The notes under the pieces are model-generated. The model was not told where the DNA came from and searched no databases. It worked only from the letters and a program-made list of their open reading frames with translations. The position numbers were made by a program, and so were the translations under genes. Source: Noviherbaspirillum sp. L7-7A (GTDB lineage: Bacteria > Pseudomonadota > Gammaproteobacteria > Burkholderiales > Burkholderiaceae_D). From it: a stretch of DNA of 64,000 bases. Below are positions 55,957 through 64,000 of the stretch, piece by piece. The DNA lies in contig NZ_JAHQRJ010000002.1 of the NCBI RefSeq assembly GCF_019052805.1, positions 372,001-436,000 of the forward strand, read 5' to 3'. Position 1 is the stretch's first letter. Each line of letters opens with the position of its first letter.

Positions 55957-56523
55957 TCAGTCATCGTCTTCAGGGGCCATTTCGAGCAAGACGGGAGAGG
56001 AAGGCTCGGGCTCGGAGTCACGACTATCTGTTCGGTTCTTCAAGGCTTCGATTAGACCATTCAGATCAGACTGAAGCAGCGTCAGTTTATCCGCATTGGC
56101 TTTGTTGAGTAGCTCAGACGCGTGTTGAAAATTCTGCATTATTTGTAACGCCCTGGCGCGAAGTTGAAGCAGCATTTTGGTCCGGCGCATCAATTCTTTT
56201 ACCACCGGCGCATCAGCTTTGAATTCCACTGAAGATCTTACGGAGAGCACCAGCGAATCAAGGTTGATCCGCTCGGCACGCCACTTCATGATCTTCTTTA
56301 CGTAAATCCATTTCGCCACAGACGGTACCAATTTCCCACGTTTCTTCCACCAGTTTATGCGGAGTTTCCCGGTCTTTCCGGGCTGCAGTTGGTTGAGCGC
56401 ATAGTCGATTTGGGTCAACTGGGAGTCGATCAAAATGACCAACTCGGCCAGGACATTGGCGCTTTCCCGGCAAGCCGGCACGGAGGCCATTATTTCATCA
56501 AGGTTGGGGGGGTGTTGGAACAC
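55957..56523 (-). CDS. Helical coiled-coil protein next to the partition genes, hypothetical
   Basis: 188 residues from GTG 56523 (or ATG 56490, MASVPACRESANVL). Almost all alpha-helical, basic core (GKLRINWWKKRGKLVPSVAKW, RMKLLQLRARALQIMQNF), acidic Ser/Pro tail (SEPEPSSPVLLEMAPEDDD). Divergent from parM with 327 bp between. Unrecognised. The location suggests a plasmid-maintenance accessory protein. Confidence 0.6.
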   Translation of the reverse strand: MFQHPPNLDEIMASVPACRESANVLAELVILIDSQLTQIDYALNQLQPGKTGKLRINWWKKRGKLVPSVAKWIYVKKIMKWRAERINLDSLVLSVRSSVEFKADAPVVKELMRRTKMLLQLRARALQIMQNFQHASELLNKANADKLTLLQSDLNGLIEALKNRTDSRDSEPEPSSPVLLEMAPEDDD

Positions 56524-56850
56524 AATATGTTTAAGGAAAGTTGCAGGGGGTGGTGGAACATAAGCAGTAATTCAAACGCATTGTCATTTATATCGACCAT
56601 AATTGTCAATCTTTGTTACGTATCGTATTCTTACATCGACGAAAACGAGTGAAATATGAACTTCAACTTCGATATCAATGTATCAGTTCAACATATAAGT
56701 ACATGTTGAAATTCATCTTATAACTCGCTGTATCAAGTCGTGTCTTGGAATGCTTGCTTGTGCCACCGCGCTAGTGAGCAGTGAACTTAGAAGTTCAGAT
56801 TTCAGTAGGCAGGCAGTTTATATATTGGCAATATTATTAAGGGAGTCTCA
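56524..56850. promoter_or_regulatory. AT-rich divergent region upstream of parM with TTCAACA inverted repeat
   Basis: 327 AT-rich bases. TTCAACA (56687-56693) and TGTTGAA (56704-56710) form an inverted repeat; a further CTTCAACTTC occurs at about 56661-56670. GGGAG precedes the parM ATG by 5 bases. In actin-type partition loci the centromere usually lies directly upstream of parM and is bound by ParR, so this is the best candidate site here. Confidence 0.5.
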
Positions 56851-57861
56851 ATGTACGATCAAACCATCGTAGGCCTTGATGTCGGCCGCAGCGCTGTGAA
56901 GGTGGTAGCATTTTCAAATGGTCAGGCGTATCACCTCAACTTTTCATCCCTGGTCTGTCTGGCGATCGATCTAAGCGATGAGAACTCCATCCAAGCAGCA
57001 GAGCTTGAGACCGTCGTTGTGGAAGGGCTTAAATACTTCACCGGCGACACTGCTCGCCTGCAGGGTGGCGCCGCCACCTCCGTTGGCTTGTCAAATGATT
57101 GGACCGAAACCCCCGAATACCTGGCGCTGGTCCTGTCGGCGATCAAACGGCTCCAGCATATGGGTGTGATCGGCCTCGATACTCCTTACATTGTCGTTGG
57201 CACCCCGGCTGCACTTTATGGCAAACAACGTGATCGACTGGAAGAACTGACGCGCAAGGCCCTGCCGAATGCAGACGTGAAAGCGTTGTCCCAGCCTATG
57301 GGCGCCTATCTTTCCTTCTTTCTGGCTCCGAATGGCGTACCGGTCTATGAACGCTTCAAGGATCCAAAAGGCAGGAAGAAATCCTGGGCTGTCATTGATG
57401 TCGGCCACTTCACCACAGACTTCCTGCTGATGAAGGAAGGCGTTCATATCGATCGCAAGTCGGAATCTTCTGAAGGCATCTTCCTGGCTGCCGAGCAGCT
57501 GGCACGCATTCTTAGCACCAAAGGTATCGATGCATCTCCGGTCGACTGCGAAGAATCACTCCGCACCAAAGAAATTCAACATTTTGGTATCAAGGACGTA
57601 ACGGCAGAAGTGGCTGATGCAGCCAATTTCGTCGTATCGAAGATCATGACCAAGACAAATGCCCTCCTTTTTGCGGAAGCGGCAAAGATTGACGGCATTC
57701 TCCTCGCCGGCGGTGGTGCGAAAATCATTTACGCAAGCCTGGCAAATCAATGGCCGCACATCATGTTGCTTCCCGACGCAAGAATGGCGGTGGCAGAAGG
57801 GTTTTGTCGGTTTGGCAAAGGGCAGTTACTCAAGCGTGCCGCAGCCATCACGGTCCAGTAA
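56851..57861 (+). CDS. parM: ParM/StbA-like actin-family plasmid segregation ATPase
   Basis: 336 residues with the actin/Hsp70 ATPase pattern: phosphate-1 LDVGRSAVK (9-17), phosphate-2 IDVGHFTTD (182-190) and adenosine motif GILLAGGGAKII (282-293), plus VVGTPAALY before the second subdomain. Size fits ParM/StbA (about 320-340). ParM filaments push plasmid copies apart with a ParR adaptor bound to the centromere. The next gene, 13 bp downstream, fits ParR in size and position. It shares features with the PRTRC-type protein D group; no other PRTRC genes were seen. Confidence 0.88.
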   Translation: MYDQTIVGLDVGRSAVKVVAFSNGQAYHLNFSSLVCLAIDLSDENSIQAAELETVVVEGLKYFTGDTARLQGGAATSVGLSNDWTETPEYLALVLSAIKRLQHMGVIGLDTPYIVVGTPAALYGKQRDRLEELTRKALPNADVKALSQPMGAYLSFFLAPNGVPVYERFKDPKGRKKSWAVIDVGHFTTDFLLMKEGVHIDRKSESSEGIFLAAEQLARILSTKGIDASPVDCEESLRTKEIQHFGIKDVTAEVADAANFVVSKIMTKTNALLFAEAAKIDGILLAGGGAKIIYASLANQWPHIMLLPDARMAVAEGFCRFGKGQLLKRAAAITVQ

Positions 57862-57874
57862 AAGGTAGCTGCCA

Positions 57875-58489
57875 ATGGCTAAGTTCCTGAGGCAATACGA
57901 TCCTTCTGAAACAAAACGGCGAGTGACTATTGAAATTTCGGAGGAAAACTGCCCTGGAATGTTGGAGGCGCTTTCCGTTCTCCCCTACGGGCACGAAACG
58001 CCATTGATCCGCGCCGTGTTCTACCAATGGCTCCTAGACCGTCAGGCAGAAGGACTTCAGGACGAGGCCATGCTTGCCGCATTGGCTGGGCCAGGGGGAC
58101 GCCCCGATGGCCGCCGGCCGAACAAGATGGCGATGGGCAGCAACCTGCCGACGCGCCGCCCGGTCAACAAAGCGACGAAACCAACTCGCTCTCTAGTTCA
58201 CCTAGCGCAAGAGCCATCAAGGAACGACCCGGCGCACATGCAGAATACGGTGCTGGTGTCGTCAATTTCGTCGCCGGCAGCTTCATCACTGTCTACTCAC
58301 CCGGTAGCCCCCGGACCAATACCCGCGCCTGCGCCCACTTTAGTATCTGTTGAGCCGGCCCAAACCTCTGGACCATCGGGTTCGGCTCTTCCAACTCCAA
58401 ACTCTGACCAAACCGCTCCTGTGGATGTAAACACACTTACGGCGGGGCAGCTCGAAGGACTGTTTGAACTGGAAACCATGTTCGACTAG
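57875..58489 (+). CDS. ParR/StbB-like adaptor, putative
   Basis: 204 residues. N-terminal 50 residues (FLRQYDPSETKRRVTIEISEE, then HETPLIRAVFYQWLLDRQAE) look like a ribbon-helix-helix DNA-binding unit; the rest is Pro/Ser/Thr-rich and disordered, ending in an acidic helix LEGLFELETMFD that could contact ParM filaments as ParR C-termini do. Starts 13 bp after parM with an AAGGTAG site, so cotranscribed. Assignment rests on position and layout more than on clear homology. Confidence 0.65.
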   Translation: MAKFLRQYDPSETKRRVTIEISEENCPGMLEALSVLPYGHETPLIRAVFYQWLLDRQAEGLQDEAMLAALAGPGGRPDGRRPNKMAMGSNLPTRRPVNKATKPTRSLVHLAQEPSRNDPAHMQNTVLVSSISSPAASSLSTHPVAPGPIPAPAPTLVSVEPAQTSGPSGSALPTPNSDQTAPVDVNTLTAGQLEGLFELETMFD

Positions 58490-59249
58490 GAAATACCCTT
58501 TTGCAGCCGTAAGTGAAGGCTTCCATTTCTTACGGCTGCTTACGTTATCCATCTTTAGTTCCCTGCATCGCTTCCGTTGTTCGGTCGCCTATTACTTAGG
58601 CCTCGCCTTCCTTCAAAGTGTCCCAATAAAAGCATATCGTCTTAGCATTCTTGTAGCGCTATTTGTGACCGGTCCCATTTGGGCGAAAGATTTCTCGCGG
58701 GCCCGCGCGGATGAAATCATCCGTTCTTTCGCAGGCAGTCGGCCGATTGCGGCACCGACCGGCCAGCAGATCGAAGTGGGTTTCTCTCCCAAACAAGGTG
58801 CCGAAGAAATCGTCCTGAAGATGATTAATTTGTCCACCAAGTCGCTTCGCGTCGCCGCCTATTCCTTTACTTCTGCGCCGGTGGTTTCCGCTCTGCTTGC
58901 TGCGCACAAGCGGGGCGTCGAAGTGGCGGTCATCGTCGACTACCGGAACAATTTCGCGGAAGGCTGCGGCGAGCGTGGCGCGTGCAAGGGCAAGCATGCG
59001 GTCGGTACCCTGGTGAGTGCCGGGATTCCGGTCCGGGTCATCGACAAGTATGCGATCTTCCATCATAAGTTCGTTCTCGCGGACAGCAGGCACATGAAGC
59101 TTGGCAGCTTCAATTATTCGGCAAGTGCGGCTACCCGGAACGCCGAAAACGCCATGGCGATCTGGAACAATCCTGATGTCGTGGCGATTTACGCGGCGAA
59201 GTGGAACTCCTACTGGTCTGAAGCCAGGCAACCGCCACTAGACTACTGA
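58464..59249 (+). CDS. Exported PLD-superfamily endonuclease (Nuc-like)
   Basis: Single-HKD phospholipase-D nuclease. Core after a signal peptide (AYRLSILVALFVTGPIWAKD): GFSPKQGAEEIVLKMIN, AYSFTSAPVVSALLAAHKRG, and the HKD-type catalytic motif HHKFVLADSRHMKLGSFNYS (His, Lys, Asp, then GSFN). Resembles the plasmid-encoded periplasmic Nuc of pKM101, a nonspecific nuclease. The only ordinary start codon is TTG 58464, overlapping parR; the signal peptide would fit a start at ATA 58626, so the ATG may have mutated. Substrate DNA or RNA in the periplasm, by family. Confidence 0.85.
   Translation: MNWKPCSTRKYPFAAVSEGFHFLRLLTLSIFSSLHRFRCSVAYYLGLAFLQSVPIKAYRLSILVALFVTGPIWAKDFSRARADEIIRSFAGSRPIAAPTGQQIEVGFSPKQGAEEIVLKMINLSTKSLRVAAYSFTSAPVVSALLAAHKRGVEVAVIVDYRNNFAEGCGERGACKGKHAVGTLVSAGIPVRVIDKYAIFHHKFVLADSRHMKLGSFNYSASAATRNAENAMAIWNNPDVVAIYAAKWNSYWSEARQPPLDY
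58503..58539 (+). terminator. Long perfect hairpin after the parMR operon
   Basis: GCAGCCGTAAG (58503-58513) pairs over 11 bp with CTTACGGCTGC (58529-58539). Lacks a strong T-run. Marks the end of parMR. Confidence 0.65.
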
Positions 59250-59395
59250 CCCAACAGTCTTACCCTCCCCCGGTTCTATCAGTGGACCGGGATGTTGTTC
59301 AAGCCTCTCCCGCAGCATCCTTATCTTCCTGCGTATTTCATATTTCTCTTGCCACGCCATCACAAAAGGCCTTTTTCAACCTCTCAGAAGAAAAA

Positions 59396-59659
59396 ATGGA
59401 GGTACGTCAGCTGGAACTCGAAGCATTGTGGGCATCACAGCCAGTCAAGAAATTCCATCCCGATACGTATAACGGATACGTCAACTCAACCACCTACTGG
59501 GCCTGTCTGTACCTTCAGCAGGAAGCATCGGTCTATCATCAGATCTGGAACTTCGTCGGTGAAAACCGGCAGGTCTGCCCAACGCGCTTATCTGCAAAAT
59601 TTAGGTTAAGTGCGCCCGCGAGGATAGCGAGCAGAGCGAAGGCGTCCGGGGAAATGTAA
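59396..59659 (+). CDS. DUF7249-like small protein
   Basis: 87 residues: DTYNGYVNSTTYWACLYLQQE then ASVYHQIWNFVGENRQ. The YNG(W/Y)xN..T.....L...NE-type pattern matches a family of small phage and plasmid proteins. Function unknown. AGAAG lies just before ATG. The C-terminal third (RLSAKFRLSAPARIASRAKA) is lower complexity. Its position beside nuclease, methyltransferase and exonuclease genes fits plasmid early-gene context. Confidence 0.6.
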   Translation: MEVRQLELEALWASQPVKKFHPDTYNGYVNSTTYWACLYLQQEASVYHQIWNFVGENRQVCPTRLSAKFRLSAPARIASRAKASGEM

Positions 59660-59688
59660 TCTGGATTCTGAGCTAGTCGCAGGGCGAA

Positions 59689-60521
59689 GTGAATTGGGAG
59701 GAAATCGCGACGTCGTATGCCGAAATTTTGTGCGAGCCGTTGCAGGCAGCGCCAGCAGAGGTGCCGGCGCCAGCCGACCAAACTGCCGACCTGTCTTTGA
59801 TCGAACTTTTCGCTGAAGCCTCCATCGATGGCAACGTCGTCCGGTTCCCTCGTAAGCTGGATGCGGCTGACTACCGGCTTGTCGATGCGGTGCTGACTGC
59901 GCTGGGTGGCAAATGGAACCGGAGAGTCACCGGCCACGTCTTCGGACAAGATCCTACTGACCTGATCGAAAGTGTCATCGAGACCGGGACTTATAACCGC
60001 CTCGAGCGATCCGAGAACTTCGGATTTTTCCCAACGCTGGCTGCGCTGGCCGGGGCACTGGTTCAGGAAGCGCAACTGGAGTCGGGAATGACGGTGCTTG
60101 AGCCAAATGCAGGGATAGGAAATATCGCTATCGAAGCTGCGGCAATCGTCGGCACAGAAATGTCCTCACTGTGTAACTGCAGGCATGCAATGTCGACGTC
60201 CTGAAGAGTCTGGGGTTTTCCCCAGTCCAGTCTGACTTCCTGACATTTCGACCAGCAGGACCGGTGGATCGCATCCTGATGAACCCGCTGTTTGCCCGCC
60301 AGGCCGACATCGATCATGTGCTACATGCATGGTCGATGCTCAAGGAAGGCGGTCGACTGGTGGCCATCATGGCTGCCAGTGTCACTTTTCGCCACAACGC
60401 CAAGTCGGTGGTTTTCCGTCATCTGATCACCAGTCACGGCCGCATGTGAGACAACCCGGACGGCTCGTTCAAGAGTGTCGGAACCCAGGTACGTACCGTG
60501 ACTGTCGTTCTGGACAAATAA
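59689..60521 (+). pseudogene. N6/N4-type class I DNA methyltransferase, frameshifted and stopped
   Basis: GTG start (59689). N-terminal region with YRLVDAVLTALGGKWNRRVT and methyltransferase motif I VLEPNAGIGNIAIEAA. A frameshift near 60170 (before LQACNVDVLKSLGF) moves to a second frame with motif IV-like MNPLF (usually NPPF) and LKEGGRLVAIMAASV; TGA at 60447-60449 (SHGRM-stop-DNPDGSFKSVG) precedes a matching tail ending at TAA 60519-60521. At least three lesions. The original enzyme resembled phage/plasmid-type adenine methyltransferases. Confidence 0.83.
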
Positions 60522-60529
60522 TCAACCTG

Positions 60530-60563
60530 CGCCTTATCCCTTCAAGGATGGGGCGTTTTTCTT
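60530..60563 (+). terminator. Rho-independent terminator
   Basis: GCGCCTTATCC-loop-GGATGGGGCG then TTTTTC, immediately after the dead methyltransferase. Confidence 0.7.
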
Positions 60564-60702
60564 TGCCGCATCCCCTCGCTCATTCCTCGCCGCCATTCTT
60601 CGCTGCCAACGCGCGCTTACGAATGGACGTTCGACATTCCCCAAGTACCAGGCTTTCGCGGAGTCTGGCTGCACTGCGGATTCAACCTATAGGAGAACAG
60701 TA

Positions 60703-61698
60703 ATGGCAATGCGCATCATCATCGGGCCCGAATCGATTCAGGATTCCCCTGCATGGCTCGCCTGGCAGCAAAAAGGACTCGGAGCCTCCGAGGCGCCGAT
60801 CATCATGAGGAAGTCGCACTACATGACCCCGTACATCCTGTTCAAGCTCAAGACCGGGATTATGGCGCCACCCAAACCCAATCCTGCCCAGCTATGCGGA
60901 TATGCACTCGAGCCAAAAGCTCGGATCGCCTATTAGCAGCTGACCGGCAATGTGGTCGTACCGACGACTGCGGAATACACCGAAATCCCTCACCTTCGGG
61001 CGTCACTGGATGGCATGACCTTCCATGAAAACATGATTGTCGAAATCAAGTGTCCTAGCGCGGAACCGCACCAGTCTGCCCTGAACGGCGTAGTTACGGC
61101 ATGCTTTGCCGACCAATGCCAGCAGCAGTTCCTGGTTACCGGTCTGCCAAACATTCACTACTACTCATTTGACGGGGAAAACGGCGTGTTTCTCGACGTC
61201 GTGCGGGATAACACCCGTATCGTGGGAATCATTGAGGAAACTACCGCCTTCTGGGAACATGTCATGGCCAGGACTTGGTCAACGGACGAGTGGACAGCGG
61301 CCGCGGCGGAATGGATCATGGCGACTCACGCCGTGGAACATGCCGAAGAAATGGAAAAGCAGGCACGATCCATCCTGGTGAGCATGCTGCTGGGCGACCA
61401 GCCCAAACGCGAAGGCAGCGGCGTGTCCGTGGCCCGCGTGACCCGCAAGGGCGCAATGGATTACGATGCCCTGCTCAAAGCCAAAGGCGTCGCGGTTGCT
61501 GACGCTGACCTGGAGTTTTACCGTAAGGGCAGTTCCGAGTCCATCAAGGTCTCGGTGCTGAAAGAAGCAAAGGCACCAGCGGCGCTCGCAGCACTGGCGC
61601 CGTCCAAGGTAGCAACACCGCCCGCCTCACCTGCTCCCGCCAAACCGGTCGTCACGGCCGCGGCACCCGCTGATGAAGGGTTCATTCTAACTGTGTAG
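60703..61698 (+). pseudogene. YqaJ-type viral recombinase/exonuclease, amber at codon 78
   Basis: ATG 60703 has an AGGAGAAC site. Motifs: GASEAPIIM, then TPYILFKLKTG, GYALEPKARIAY, TAG (60934-60936), QLTGNVVV, HLRASLDGM (catalytic Asp), IVEIKCPS (catalytic E-x-K) and YYSFDGENGVF. A clear single-strand-annealing-partner exonuclease (lambda Exo-like). The stop replaces one residue, probably Glu, between ARIAY and QLTG. The downstream 250 residues are intact and could be made from GTG 60952 without the N-terminal motif. Confidence 0.87.
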
Positions 61699-61703
61699 TA
61701 CGA

Positions 61704-61736
61704 CGCCACCACTCTTTCGGGAGAGGTGGCGTTTTT
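61704..61736 (+). terminator. Rho-independent terminator
   Basis: CGCCACC (61704-61710) / GGTGGCG (61725-61731), then TTTTT; directly follows the YqaJ gene. Confidence 0.85.
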
Positions 61737-61820
61737 CTTTCCGTTTCCTTGTCATTCATCTCCATTGCACAAAGCCACCGCAAGTGCCTTTGCCCTTTCT
61801 TTTTTACTTAGGAGATTTGA

Positions 61821-63404
61821 ATGAACGCTGTTTTCCTGCAAGTCAATGTCCCAAATCTGGTTCGCAACATGCGCTTTTCCTTTACCAACTCTGTCAACGT
61901 GCTTTCCGAGATGATGCAGAATGCCCGCCGCGCCGGCGCTACCGTCGTTCATTTCTCGTATTCGGAGGATGGGACACTGGTGGTAGTCGACAACGGCAAG
62001 GGCATCGATGACTTCCAGAAGCTGCTTACCCTTTCCGAATCGGGATGGGAGGCGGAGCTGGTGACCAGGGAGCATGCCTTCGGGCAGGGCTTCTTCAGTG
62101 CGTTGCACAGTGGCAAGCATGTCACCGTGGAGTCGCGCGGACGCCGGATCGCCTTTGAAACCGAAGACGTCCTGAACTTTGCCAGCATTGCGGAGGAGCC
62201 CTCAGACTTCATTGGTGGCACCAGCATCACGCTGCAAGGCATGACGCTGCCAAAAAAGAACCTGGTCGATGCACTGACCAAGTTCGCCAAGGGGTTTCCC
62301 ATCGAAGTCACGCTCGATGGCCTGCAACTCGCCCGCCGGCATGCCCTGCCTTCACTGGCGACGGTGGAGACAGCCATTGGCCATATCCATCTTCGCGGCT
62401 ATCACGACAGCAAACCGCAGTTGGGTAGCGGGATCGAGGTTTATTTGCAAGGTCTGCCCATCTACAATTCAGGCTTTTCCTGGGAGGACCGCAACGTCGT
62501 CCACCTGGATGCAACGCAGTTTGACGCGCGCATGCCGGACCGCTCGCAACTGATCGATGAAAAGGAGGCAGTCAAACGCATCCAGAATGCAGTGCGTACC
62601 GAACAGGAGAAAATCCTGGCGGCACACAAGGCGGAAATCGGTGGTGAAGCTTTTGCGGAGAAATACTGGCACCTGCTGCCGCAACTTGGCCTGTCCGAGA
62701 TGCTGTTAGATATTCCCTACCTGCCAAAGTCGGCGCTGGAGTATGCCCCTGAGCCGGTTCTGAACAGGGATTGTCTCTTCCGCACGGAAGTAGAGTCTGG
62801 CATTACCCGCGAGTCGGTGGAATCAGGAGAGCATGTCCTTTGTGTGGGCTCGCCTACCGAAGAAACGATTCCAGTGCACATGCTGGCGTATAAAAAACGC
62901 TGGATGGTTGTCTCAAACCTGCCTACCGAGCACTGGGCCGATCAGCATCGGGTGGATCTGGAGGAAAGCGCTGAGAAAGTCGTCGTTACCCTCAACGGTG
63001 ACGAAGGCACGATGCAGATGTTCCAGGGCAGGTATATCGATGCCCGGGTGCGGTTCTGTGACAGTTTGACCTTAACGCTTAATCAGCACGTCGTGACGTT
63101 GGATGACGAAGCGGTCTTTTGCGCTTTTGGCGAGGTCGCCGTACCGGGCAAAGCCAGTGGCTGGAATACGGTCATGCAGGCCAGCTCCTACATCGGCGAA
63201 AACGATCAATACGGGGAAGACGATCGTGATATCGACGATCAACACTTCCAGGCGCTTGTCGCACTGCACCGCACGAAGGACCTCAGCACCGTAGTAAAAA
63301 TGGTCTTGTCACACGGCGGCGTGCATCGCTTCGATGCGCTTCGTGGTCATTGTTTTAACGTCATCGTCGATGACACTGGCAACCTGACGGTCACGTCAGT
63401 CTAG
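61821..63404 (+). CDS. GHKL-type ATPase, plasmid-associated, function unknown
   Basis: 527 residues. N-terminal Bergerat-fold ATPase: N box SEMMQNARRAGA (Glu30, Asn34), G1 DNGKGI (57-62), G2 AFGQGFFSAL (86-95). The rest (middle with LTLSESGWEAEL, then beta-rich C-terminus) has no kinase or receiver domain. Homologues are Hsp90/MutL-like stand-alone ATPases found on large plasmids. AGGAG site before ATG. Intact, unlike its upstream neighbours. The role may be partner-protein remodelling; that is inference. Confidence 0.78.
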   Translation: MNAVFLQVNVPNLVRNMRFSFTNSVNVLSEMMQNARRAGATVVHFSYSEDGTLVVVDNGKGIDDFQKLLTLSESGWEAELVTREHAFGQGFFSALHSGKHVTVESRGRRIAFETEDVLNFASIAEEPSDFIGGTSITLQGMTLPKKNLVDALTKFAKGFPIEVTLDGLQLARRHALPSLATVETAIGHIHLRGYHDSKPQLGSGIEVYLQGLPIYNSGFSWEDRNVVHLDATQFDARMPDRSQLIDEKEAVKRIQNAVRTEQEKILAAHKAEIGGEAFAEKYWHLLPQLGLSEMLLDIPYLPKSALEYAPEPVLNRDCLFRTEVESGITRESVESGEHVLCVGSPTEETIPVHMLAYKKRWMVVSNLPTEHWADQHRVDLEESAEKVVVTLNGDEGTMQMFQGRYIDARVRFCDSLTLTLNQHVVTLDDEAVFCAFGEVAVPGKASGWNTVMQASSYIGENDQYGEDDRDIDDQHFQALVALHRTKDLSTVVKMVLSHGGVHRFDALRGHCFNVIVDDTGNLTVTSV

Positions 63405-63420
63405 CCGGCCCTGAAGCACC

Positions 63421-63451
63421 AAGCCCACCCTTTACGGGGTGGGCTTTTTTT
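63421..63451 (+). terminator. Rho-independent terminator (bidirectional)
   Basis: AAGCCCACCC-6 nt-GGGTGGGCTTTTTTT, between convergent genes at 63404 and 63494. Confidence 0.85.
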
Positions 63452-63493
63452 CGTCCAAGGTGAACTGGCCGCGCAAGGGCCGACAGCGCAGCC

Positions 63494-63748
63494 TTAAATC
63501 GCAGCTGCCGTCGTATCGACCAGGTGCTCGTAGTTTGGGATGACCTTGCGCACGTCGTCGAGCGAAGTGGCGTTCTGCATTTCCAGAAACAGGCTGGCCA
63601 GCAGGATTTCGGCACGGCCTTCCGGATACGACAGCAGCGCTTGCTTGAGTTTGCGTGCCGACGGGGTTGCCTGGCCACCGACCTTGGAGACGTCAGCATA
63701 GCCAAGCATGTCCAGACCTATTTCTACTGCAGTATTTGCAACGACCAT
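63494..63748 (-). CDS. Hypothetical protein, 84 aa
   Basis: From ATG 63748 (MVVANTAVEIGLDMLGYADVS), preceded by GGGAAAC; the earlier ATG at 63847 adds an unsupported 33 residues. Acidic helical protein (ARKLKQALLSYPEGRAEILL, DDVRKVIPNYEHLVD). Unrecognised. Convergent with the GHKL ATPase. Confidence 0.6.
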   Translation of the reverse strand: MVVANTAVEIGLDMLGYADVSKVGGQATPSARKLKQALLSYPEGRAEILLASLFLEMQNATSLDDVRKVIPNYEHLVDTTAAAI

Positions 63749-63937
63749 AATGTTTCCCAAAAAAAAGTGTGTGTTTCGTGTGCAGTCACCGGGTTTTGTT
63801 GCTCGGTAACGAATAGCGATATTTTGCACATTGGAAACATATGCCACAATGTGTCTTTCGGCATGTGTCGAAAGTAACTAACCTAAAATTCATGAGTTAT
63901 TTACCCTTAGTCAATATTTAGATGGACAAAACAGGCG

Positions 63938-64000
63938 ATGAAGATACTGATTACTGATGATCATCCGATGCTGGCGGCCGGGCTGAAGGGCACGCTTGAG
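63938..64000 (+). CDS. Response regulator, 5' end only (cut by window)
   Basis: MKILITDDHPMLAAGLKGTLE reads straight through to the window end. The paired Asp in ITDDHPM is the acidic pocket of a CheY-like receiver; the DDHP-ML..GL.. pattern is typical of NarL/FixJ-type regulators. CAGGCG lies before ATG. The rest of the gene is outside the window. Confidence 0.8.
   Translation, partial: MKILITDDHPMLAAGLKGTLE

Noticed and set aside
1-64000. Alternative genetic code (TGA = Trp)
   Set aside because: Intact genes use TGG for Trp and TGA as true stop (alkB, 3.5-kb kinase); TAA and TAG lesions also occur in the pseudogenes.

Overview
The window looks like accessory DNA of a betaproteobacterium (Burkholderiales, probably Oxalobacteraceae-like). 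The reasons are the protein families present (DUF2239, DUF2917, DUF3089, PEP-CTERM proteins, MHYT-domain hybrid kinases, Crp/Fnr paralogues), the moderately GC-rich coding sequence and the frequent GCCCGC/GCGGGC hairpin terminators. No rRNA, tRNA or CRISPR array was seen. Genus and replicon are not determinable from the sequence alone, but the last 8 kb is plasmid-like (actin-type segregation pair, PLD nuclease, YqaJ exonuclease), so the window may come from a megaplasmid or an integrated plasmid.

Layout: 0.25-7.2 kb has a cation/proton antiporter, a decayed IS3 (IS2-like) element, a GAF/PAS sensor kinase and a frameshifted IS110 transposase. 7.3-11.1 kb has a MarR / GIY-YIG / MATE (frameshifted) / DUF2239 cluster read leftward from a promoter overlapped by an ACCCGGGT palindrome. 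11.5-20.2 kb mixes a decayed IS110, an exported methyltransferase-like protein, a frameshifted serine hydrolase, a DUF3089 lipoprotein, an ankyrin protein, an orphan UPF0175 antitoxin-like gene and a full IS1182-type element. 20.2-37.7 kb is rich in signalling: three more sensor kinases (one hybrid with PAS/GAF, one MHYT hybrid), three Crp/Fnr genes (one dead), AlkB, an HSL-type esterase, a hydrolase-LuxR fusion and a SAM methyltransferase. 37.7-51.6 kb is gene-poor: tiny ORFs, many hairpins, a cupin protein, a PAS-GGDEF-EAL protein, cytochrome c, a resolvase remnant, PEP-CTERM genes and a CAP-domain protein flanked by about 98-bp repeats. 51.7-54.4 kb is a second GGDEF-EAL protein. 54.4-64 kb has a repeat-rich non-coding block, then a coiled-coil protein, a ParM-like/ParR-like pair, a PLD-family nuclease, a DUF7249-like protein, a dead DNA methyltransferase, an amber-interrupted YqaJ exonuclease, a GHKL ATPase and the start of a response regulator.

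Two themes run through the window. First, decay: at least a dozen genes are broken by single stops, frameshifts or lost start codons, and several stops are TGA where Trp is expected. Second, short terminator-bearing elements recur in the gene-poor part (44.6-50.3 kb). Several pair a CU-rich, anti-Shine-Dalgarno-like stretch with a Rho-independent terminator and look like a family of small RNAs. This family is the most likely undescribed system here. The partition and DNA-processing block with its upstream repeats is the second candidate.
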